From Cercis canadensis (lineage: Eukaryota > Streptophyta > Magnoliopsida > Fabales > Fabaceae), in contig QAOA01002012.1 of assembly GCA_003255065.1 (NCBI GenBank), positions 430,662 to 494,661 on the forward strand: a stretch of 64,000 nt of DNA, given 5' to 3'. A program made the position numbers and the translations under genes. Below the pieces are notes generated by a model that saw only the letters and a program-made list of their open reading frames with translations, was not told the origin of the DNA and did no database searches. Positions within the stretch are counted from its first letter, which is position 1, and each line of letters starts with the position of its first letter. Of the stretch, positions 56,104 through 64,000 are shown one piece after another.

Positions 56104-57008
56104 GGAATCTGATGCAGGGGATTAGGGGGCCGTACTTTGGAAATAAAAAGGAGGAGAGGAGCTAGAGCACGATGAGGAACAATTGGGACTCGATCTACAT
56201 CTAGTTTTTTTTCTTCTTTTCATCCTATGTTGATTTTTATCTGTTTAATGCTATTGAATTTAGTCATGAGTAGCTAAACTCTTTGTGTTAGGGGTTTGAT
56301 GTAATTCGTTTGTGATGAGGTTTCAAGACTGAATGAACTTATTTTAGTACAATTCTTATTGTTGAATGGAATTTACTTTATTAATGTGTTTGAATGACTG
56401 GCCTCTATTTGAATAGGTTAAAGATTCGTTTTGATGCTAGGAATAGTAAGATACGAATATGCTTCTGTGAATTTTGTCATGAATTGAGTTAATCTAGGAA
56501 TAGATAACTTAGTTATGTGGTCTTGAATTAATTTCCTAGAGCTTAATCACCTAGACAAGTTAATTGTATCAAGGAATTGGGCAATTAATTGGTATAGGGC
56601 AGATTGTTTCACCAAGGGATTGAGTTCAATTACATTAGGGAAAGTAGCCAACAACACAGGAATTGTAACTAGAATGATTAGTTCAGTACTGATCCAAAGG
56701 TTACTTTGTCTATTAAGTAACCGAATTTGCAAACGAATGAAATCAACCCCTAACCTTCTCATTCTTATCATCAATCTCAAGTTAAATTGCTATTTAAGTT
56801 GTTTACGTAATCATTTGAGTTTTGTTACTTAGTTAATTACAGTAGCCATTTTAAGGTTGCCTTCAATCCAAAATATTTATTCTTCCAAATAGAACCAGTA
56901 TTGGAGAAATTGGTAGTTGCTTTCGTTAATCCATGAGGATGATATTCTACTCATTTATTACTACTTGTGTGACTCGGTACACTTGTCAGAAAAATTCTAT
57001 CAAGTTTT

Positions 57009-57026
57009 TGGCGCCGTTGCTAGGGA
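57009..57026 (+). promoter_or_regulatory. Primer binding site, tRNA-Asp
   Basis: TGGCGCCGTTGCTAGGGA. Complementary to the 3' end of plant tRNA-Asp(GUC) except for a TA in place of CG at 57021-57022. Confidence 0.85.
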
Positions 57027-57169
57027 TTAACAGTGTTTGAGCAATATTAAAAGTAACCAATAAGGTCCTAATTTGGATTTTAAATTTCTTGTTAGTAAAT
57101 CTGGTTCAAATATTTTATTAGCTATTGACTTATTTCTCTCAACTGTTGATCTTATTTTAACCTTGGTAT

Positions 57170-57607
57170 ATGCGAGGTACTCTTGATTCCAGTGCATTAG
57201 CTTTTGATCCTGAGATTGAGAGAACAACTCAAAGACTTCGCAAGCAAGCTAAAGGAGCAAGACAAGCACAACCGATAATTATGGCAGAACAAAACCAGAA
57301 TCCTCCGCCGTAGAATAATAACAACAGAGCGGCACAAAACCCTCCACCTCGAACGCTCATGGAGTATTCCATCCCAACAGCTACAGGATGTGGAGCGAGT
57401 ATAACAAGACCACCTGTCCAGGCTGCTACTTTCAATCTTAAACCAGTTTTGCTTCAACTAGTACAGCACAATCAGTTCAATGGAAATGCATTAGAAGATC
57501 CCAATGGACATATAGCAAACTTTCTGCAGATTTGTGACACGGTGAAGTTGAATGGGGTCAGTGATGATGCGATTCAACTCAGACTCTTCCCATTTTCTGT
57601 GCGAGAT
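57170..57607 (+). pseudogene. Athila-like gag, N-terminal half
   Basis: ATG at 57170 opens a frame (MRGTLDSSALAFDPEIERTT, QRLRKQA) interrupted once by TAG at 57311, continuing MEYSIPTATGCGASITRP, FNLKPVLLQLVQHNQFNGNA, LEDPNGHIANFLQICDTVKL and NGVSDDAIQLRLFPFSVRD. This is the Athila gag core. It is cut exactly after FSVRD by the LTR at 57608. Apart from one stop the frame is clean. Confidence 0.9.
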
Positions 57608-58990
57608 TGACGGGTGCCGAACCGTACAAAATTAAACTACTAATTGTAACTAATTTGTAGTATAGGATGCAACCAGTGTCGTCTCCCAAGAATTCACCAG
57701 AACAACTAATCTAGTAGGACTTTAAGCAATAACAGAATAAGGGGGGTTTGTGTTGAATGCAGAATAATTAGAATTTAGAAAGCAGTAAATAGGATTTAAT
57801 CAAATAAGAGAAAACACAATCAACTTAAGCAGGCAACTAAACCTTAATCCATCCTTATTCACTAAAGATAACTTAGATCTGATTTAATTCTTGGTTAAGT
57901 GTTACCTGGAACCCCTAACAGTAACACTTAAAATTTCTACTGATTTACCAATAAGGATTCAATTAATCATGGAATTAAAACTCTAGGCAACTGCTCTATA
58001 TCACTAAGTCCAAATTAATTTAATAACCGAATTATCCAAGTTAACCATATATTAAAGACCTTTAAAGTATGATTATCAATCTGATTACTGTTATGAATCT
58101 AATCAACCGATTTAAATTCATACAAAACATGCATGCAATTAAAATACCATTCAATCACATGAAAAAGGGAAGAAGCAGTAATTCAAATTAAATCAAATCA
58201 AACCTGGTTGAAGCACAAGAACTCTGGATTATCAAGTTTGGCTCCTCTTGAATTGATTACAAACGAACTTAGCCCTCCATGAAAGGCTAAAACACAAGGC
58301 AAAAGTAGAAAAACGAACTCAGAAAATAGGAGGCAGCTGCTGCTCAAGGTAATTTTGTATCTGTTCTGGTTGGTTTATTTTCCTCAACAATTTGAGAATA
58401 TATACTAGCTGGCTGCCTCCTCTAGGTTTCCTAATAGTTTCCTAAATACAAAATAAACCTAATTTCCTAAATTATTAATGGTAAAAATGTGATCAAGCCC
58501 TAGTGTCATGTGTGCTAGCCCAATAAGCAGATGTTGGCCCAAATAAACATGTTCTGGTCTAATAGGCAGGCCTAAAGAAAGGAATTAGTCAATGCTAGGC
58601 GGATGCAGAAAATTTGGACTGCTTGCATGCGAATTTCAGTTATCCAGATGGAAGAATCAGCTTATGGGATCTTCATATGAAATGTAGAATTTTCTGTCAG
58701 CTTTCCAACGAAACTAGAATCACATCAATCAGACATTTGTAGCCAAAGATATGGTGAAAAACGTAAGTAGTGTCAGAATTCAACAGTTAAGCAATTAAAA
58801 ATCTATAAGTACCAACAAGTCCAAATCTACAAAACATGTCTAAAGGCCATAAAAATCACTAGAAACACACACTAAAAGACTAAGTTTAAGAGAAACAAAT
58901 AGTATAAAATAATGTGTTATCAAATTCCCCCATACTTAGCTTTTTGCACTCTTGGGCAAAATCACAAAAATCAAACTAGAAAAAGAAAAC
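57608..58990 (-). mobile_element. Athila-type element remnant: 3' LTR and polypurine tract
   Basis: LTR 57608-58922 (1315 bp); on the minus strand it starts TGATAACACATT and ends GCACCCGTCA. The tract at 58923-58939 reads CTAAGTATGGGGGAATT on the minus strand. Only about 60 bp of internal sequence follow. The LTR ends resemble those at 18223 and 46150 (AGACTAAGT...GTGTTATCA; TGCCGA near the other end). Confidence 0.85.
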
Positions 58991-59394
58991 AGGGCAGATC
59001 TCGACTGCGTTCGAGTTTGAGAGTTAAGAGTTTAACACATTCTGGTCATCGTGATGATGAGGCTAGTTCCTCGAGGCATGTGACTAATCAGCCCGGTCCA
59101 ACACATGTGACATATGACTAGAGCTGTATTGATATCATGTTATTGGCATATGATGCGACTCTTTCGCTTGTATATAACTTCTTTGATGTTGATTTTTGTG
59201 TTCCCCCATCGGCTATTGACGCCTACACCGGCCCCTCTTCATATGCAGTGTTTCCAGAAAATTGGACCGATCTTACAATGACTCCTCCGACAGAATGTCT
59301 ATTCAATGATCCGATGATGACTGGGACGAGACTATTTGTATCAGGGGACATGTATGATTACATGACACCACCAGCCACCCAACCTAATTAAGAA
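58991..59394 (+). pseudogene. Unrecognised protein tail, possibly PMD-type
   Basis: In-frame 58912-59121 (SSLRVKSLTHSGHRDDEASS) and, after a stop, 59137-59391 (FFDVDFCVPPSAIDAYTGPS, PPTECLFNDPMM), ending at TAA. Acidic and Pro-rich, no domain I can name with confidence. It points tail-to-tail at the MULE transposase. Similar tails occur in plant mobile domain genes near MULEs, but this is only a guess. Confidence 0.25.
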
Positions 59395-59704
59395 GAACTA
59401 CCACCATGTGCGAGAAATGCCACTAAATGTGGGACTGGCAGGCATTTAGACTGACATCATAAGTAGTATTACTTTGTTATTGTACGTGTATACTTATGCA
59501 ATATGACTTTTACATTGAGTAGACTATAACTATATTAGTATTAGTGTATTTATATGTCATGTCATGTCAATAATTAAGGATTTGAAATTCAAGATTGATA
59601 TAATTAAACATTATTCGCATAAACTCCTGATTACATAATTAACAAAAGCAAAAGTTTAAATAATATCCAAATTACAAACATTCAAGCACAAAAATTATAA
59701 TGGA
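59395..59704. other. Spacer between convergent remnants
   Basis: AT-rich, nothing supported. Confidence 0.4.
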
Positions 59705-62556
59705 TCATGGATCAGGCATTCTTTTATATGGATAGTTTCGCCTATTATGCCCTTTCGTGCGACAAATATTGCACTTTGTTCGGGTTCTGCTTAAATCCCG
59801 CAAATCAATCTCATTCCATCTACGAGTGGTAACAAGACGACCTTTCTTTCGAAGTATCGCAGGGATGGGGCTAATATGTATTCCCTCAATCTCTGGCCAA
59901 TATTCTTGTCCACCAATAGGATTAAATTCTCCACAATACACGTTCACTAAATTTTGAGTGGAGTACATTGGATCCACATAAGTCCATTCATTGAGCAAAG
60001 CAGATACGCAAGCAGCTATTGCATGTGAGCATGGCAAATGGAGGGCTTTAAACTTACCGTAACTACACTTTCTCTTACTTAGATTCACAATAAATGTTTG
60101 GTCAGCCGTCCTGGTTCTCATATTATACCTCTCCTTCACCTTAAATAAATTGGTATCCTTATTGAACAATCTAGGCTTATGTGATGACGTCTCTTGTGAA
60201 TTATCACTCATCTTACTCATTGCATACTCGGTCTACCGTTGTCCATTAGCCATCATATTACCAGCTTCATCCCTTCTTATTGAAAATAGCATTCAACTTG
60301 TAATATGTCATTTTAACTAGGGCAGTAATAGACATGTTGAGAACACCCTTCAATGTGCCATTAATATTCTCAGCCAAATTGGTTGTCATTATGCTATAAT
60401 GTCTCCCATCAGTATCTCCTTGCAAAGTCTACTTCGCTTCATCAAGATCTTGTACATACTTTCATGTCCAGTTGTCTTCACATCGACTTTGTATATCCCT
60501 CATAAACTCTTTAAATTTAAGGGACTCAAATTGACTACCTATCATAGTCAAAAGAAATTGAATATTAAGATTTTAAGTTAAAACTAAATATGCTACTATA
60601 ATGGATACAATTATAATAAAAATATTCATACATACTTGCTGCGTATATTTTTTGTATTCAGAGCTTTATTTTTGAAGTGTGTATTCTAGTTGCTAACGAC
60701 ATGCCACAAACAAAATAAATTGTATGACAGTGGTGGATTCCAAATCATGCGTTCATCTGTAATTAAAGACAATATACTTATGTGACAATCTAAAATGATC
60801 ACCAAATTTTGTTGATATTGAACAACGTATTGACGAACTAAGGTAAAAAATCATGTCCATGCATCTTTAACTTCTCCTTCCACAATAGCAAATGTAAGAG
60901 GCAATGGTGACATATCGCCATCCTGTGTGGAAGCAATCAGCAATGTGCCACGATATTTGCCATTTAAGAAAGTCTCATTTACTTGAATTACAGGTTTGCA
61001 AAAAGGAAATGCATCAACACATGCCTGGAATGTCTAAAAGACACGGTGAAAAATCGTCTCCTGAACATTTGAATGACTGCTCATCTGATTATTATTCAAC
61101 AACCATTTGACAATGGTTCTAGGATTAGACAGTTGCATTGCTGTCATCCATCTAGGCAAGAGGTTATAACTCTCATTCCAATTGCTGAACAATTTTTCAA
61201 TGCATTTCTGCTTTGCCAACCATGCTTTCTTGTACAATGCTCGATGCAAAAATTCATTTAATATTCACTCTTGTATCAATTTTATTGACATATCGTGACT
61301 CTCCTTAACCATCTCATGAATGCTCAATGCTATCACATAAATTTCTAACTTGTTACGATCTTGTGTTATCATGTCATTTGTGTATGTATGTGGACCATTA
61401 TACTTTCTAATCTCTTATACTCTGCTCTTACTCATTTGGCAAGCTTGAAGTCTCCAATTACAACTACTAGTCTTATTTGGACAAATCACTCTCCATGTTG
61501 TTGGGTGCGACTACTTCACAATGAATGAATGGTACATTTGCAGTGTGTATTCCTTGACAGCAAGTTGAACGTCATCTTTCGTAGAGAATTGTTGCCTAAT
61601 TGACAACTTTCCACCTTTTTCCCACGCTCAATGTGTATCTGATCTCCCAGTGTCATCACTAATTCGCATGGCATCCTAGTTAATGGGTGAATAATATGGC
61701 AAAGGTTCACTATACTACAATGGCTAAACCATTTATAGCGTGGGACAATCAGATTCATAGCCTAATGGTTGCACATTGAGATCCAAACTATGTTCATTTT
61801 CTTCATCACTGCTCGATTCATCTCCCTCTGGCATGTAATCCTCATCATCACTTGACGTAATTAAAGGATCAATGGGAGAATTACCACCACTTACTTGTTC
61901 GTCTTCATGTCATTCTCTATTCAATTCAGCTTCATTTTCTTTGATGCCCCTCCCGTGTCCAATATTTTAATTGGACCACTGGTCATTATAACCATAATCA
62001 TGGCTCTCTGGTGGTTGAAACATTTGACTTGAACTATGATGCCATAATGGAATCTAGATGAGTCAACATGTGGCCGATAACAGTGGTCATTTTGAAATTC
62101 TATTTGACTATACCCTTGAAATGAATAAGGTATTGAACTTGGCGCATCTACATCAGCTTCTTCGATTTAGAAACCATTACCATCATGCTATATAGTTTTA
62201 GTCTCCACAAAAACCTCCATTGCTCCAAGATTGGCATGTTGTGCACGACTTTCATACATGCACATTACATCCTCATCAATCATGAAGTCAAGTTCCGAAT
62301 AATATAATGGGTTAGCGGACATAGGAAATATATATTTGATATTTTTGATCACTTTATTAGGATGAAGATGCAATTTTCGTTGTATATCTTCCTTAAGACT
62401 ATATAGTCTATATTTATGCTTCAACTTCATGCATACAAGATTCACACTTTCATATGTGACTCCTTGTTCTCCATTATACACTCGGCAATTGTAATAAATG
62501 AAGATAAGCATTTTTATACTAAATTTTAAACCAAACATATCACATTTCATGTACAA
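59705..62556 (-). pseudogene. MULE (MuDR-type) transposase
   Basis: Minus strand. N-terminal region 62556-62188 (YNGEQGVTYESVNLVCMKLK, MSANPLYYSELDFMIDEDVM). A pre-domain follows at 61249-61034 (KAWLAKQKCIEKLFSNWNES, LPRWMTAMQL, TIVKWLL). DDE core at 61020-60650: CKPVIQVNETFLNGKYRGTL, DGDMSPLPLTFAIVEGEVKD, LVIILDCHISIL and NLFCLWHVVSN-NTHFKNKAL. SWIM finger CSYGKFKALHLPCSHAIAAC near 60050, and a terminal knuckle CNICRTKGHNRRNYPYK at about 59725 with its last Cys changed to Tyr. The first catalytic Asp is Asn. Several stops. Confidence 0.88.
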
Positions 62557-62950
62557 TTATCATATAAATATTATCATAATACATACTTTATGTACACATT
62601 TACTTATAGTAATATTTCAATGGAAAACATATATTACTAAATATTACCGAGCTTACAATTGAAAACAAATTAAATTAATTTATCAAGGTTATGCAATAAT
62701 TAAAATATTAATCCATCTTTAACAGTTTCAATAATTAATATAAATATTCTTATACTTCATATTTAAACCAACTATATCATGTTTCATATACAATTAGAAT
62801 ATAAATATTATCATAATTTATTTATACTAATATTTTGACAAAAATGTATATTACTAAAAATTACCAAGCTTAGAATCAAAAAAACAAAAACAATTATCAA
62901 GTTTAAGCAATAATTAAAATCTTAACACACTTTATAAAGTATCATTCCAC
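62511..62950. repeat. Diverged tandem duplication, period about 236 bp
   Basis: Block from about 62514 (TTTTAAACCAAACATATCAC) recurs from about 62750 (TTTAAACCAACTATATCATG). Both continue with TAAATATTATCATAAT, TATATTACTAAA and GCAATAATTAAAAT in the same order. Confidence 0.7.
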
Positions 62951-63340
62951 AAAAATTTGAATAGAACCCCAAACAGAAACTTGACCAATGAAAATTTCTC
63001 TTTTATGCGAACTGAAAATTTATCTTCTAAGAATAATGAACTCCTTTTCACCGAGGAGGGATATATAAAACTCGGACACGCCATTTGCAAATGGAGTCAC
63101 GCAACTTCTCTAGACAACTTTTCAAAGATTCCCTCAATTGTTTGAACACGCCAATAGATATAAGGAAAAGCGCCGCATGCTATTTGGCATATTTAGTGAG
63201 GACACGCCGCAAGGGAGCCGGCATGTCCCTACAAGACATGCCATTTGGTAGTCGATGGGCCCCACGGTCACTTCCTTCAGCCTACCACACCTGAAAAGTT
63301 AGGTGAAAGCGACAAGAGGGACACGCCAACTGCTGTGGGC
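62951..63340. repeat. Region with repeated ACACGCC motif upstream of the MULE
   Basis: ACACGCC at about 63076, 63147, 63203 and 63321, plus ACATGCC at 63235. More GC-rich than its surroundings. Could be part of the MULE terminal region. The ORFs here (62957, 63085) are not supported. Confidence 0.45.
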
Positions 63341-64000
63341 CCTAGTGCACAACTATTGTTTTTTTTTTTTTATAAGTTTTTAATTTTTTAAAAACTGTAA
63401 TATTTATGTAAATAACTTAGAAAGTGTAATAGTTGTGTAAATTTGTTGTCAAATTGCAGTATTAAGGTCAATGAGCCCATATCTCGATGTGATTCCTTTG
63501 AATTCGATGTTTATGTCAAAAATTGAATATGAAGTTGTCTGAATCTGAACCTCATAAAAGGGAATTTAAGTGTCGGCAAATGACTACTTTTCTTGGATTT
63601 TTACCTGACAATATTATTTCTATTTGGTTTCTGGGAAAATTCAAAAAGGTGAAATAGTGAAATGAAAATTGAGATCATACATAGCATTAGTTTTGGGAAA
63701 CTCTTCAATTTCAGTAAGACAATTTGGTCAGGGCTCAACATACTCTTCCTTTCTGGCCCAAGCAAAAATAAAAAAAAATTCATACTCTTCCTTTGTTTGA
63801 AGGACTGATAGAATTATGGCATCCCCATCTTCTAGCCCCCAAAACACAGCCTTGATAAAGGGGTTTGTTAAGTTACCTCTCCTTCAACAAAGAGTAGCAT
63901 AAAGCTCAGTTACCTCTCTTTTAAAAGGGGTGGTGTTACACCACGCTCTTATTGGGGAGGTTTTGGTAAGACCTATGTATTGAAATTGGTGTTATTATGA
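63341..64000. other. Unassigned right edge
   Basis: A T homopolymer at about 63359-63372, then AT-rich sequence and a more mixed stretch to the edge. No gene, tRNA or repeat recognised. Confidence 0.4.

Larger units (their letters stand above)
55544..57002 (+). repeat. LTR with a dense ACACG/CGTGT motif array
   Basis: Ends TTCTATCA at 57002, six bases before the primer site. The start is placed at TGATATC (55544), where the Reina-like coding ends; TGATG at 55645 is the alternative. Motif array at 55751-56057 and TATA at 56096-56103. No coding region: ORFs at 55691 and 56547-56832 are shadows. Confidence 0.7.
55544..57607 (+). mobile_element. Ty3 element (Athila-like): LTR, primer site, gag start
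   Basis: LTR, tRNA-Asp primer site and gag N-terminal half in order. Cut at 57607 by a minus-strand LTR. It interrupts the Reina-like element. Its own target duplication cannot be checked. Confidence 0.8.

Noticed and set aside
58912..59391. Confident call of a PMD gene beside the MULE
   Set aside because: No diagnostic motif visible; kept only as an unrecognised tail at low confidence.

Overview
This window looks like repeat-dense heterochromatin of a flowering plant nuclear genome. It is AT-rich and carries no complete host gene, and nearly all coding signal belongs to decayed transposable elements nested inside each other. The lineages recognised (Athila- and Tat/Ogre-type Ty3 elements, a Reina-like Ty3 element, two Ty1/copia elements, a MULE and a PIF/Harbinger-like DNA element) are plant lineages, and the captured gene pieces (MO25-like, FKBP62-like, polyubiquitin) have introns or repeats of plant type. 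I cannot name the species.

Layout: 1-5135 is the 3' half of an Athila-type element (pol end, long 3' region, LTR) inserted in the 3' end of a minus-strand Tat element (Tat1, about 5.1-17.1 kb). Tat1 is also cut by an Athila deletion derivative (9735-12841) and a large solo LTR (14409-16771). It has a plus-strand antisense ORF downstream of its integrase. About 17.7-25.2 kb is a copia-like LTR and gag, cut by a solo LTR (18223-19643) and by a second solo LTR (20862-24508) that itself holds a third (21199-24045). About 26.5-31.5 kb is an internally deleted Athila-like element with its 3' LTR.

From about 32.1 to 50.8 kb is a second minus-strand Tat element (Tat2). It is cut by a complete copia element (36215-41035, LTRs and target duplications intact) and by a 5.1 kb TTA-flanked Harbinger-like element (45167-50293) that carries three exons of an MO25-like gene and another solo LTR. 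Downstream of Tat2 pol lies an antisense, intron-containing plant-mobile-domain-like gene remnant. 50.8-53.1 kb holds a polyubiquitin pseudogene and the last three exons of an FKBP62/ROF1-like gene. 53294-55543 is a Reina-like LTR, gag and protease. 55544-57607 is an LTR, tRNA-Asp primer site and gag of another Ty3 element, broken by a minus-strand LTR (57608-58922). 59.7-62.6 kb is a minus-strand MULE transposase pseudogene.

The elements do not work together as a pathway; the logic is insertion order. Matching target-site duplications, and host reading frames that resume across insertions, let the layers be ordered. Three of the four single N bases sit between near-identical direct copies (218, 152 and 176 bp), so they mark uncollapsed assembly joins rather than biology.
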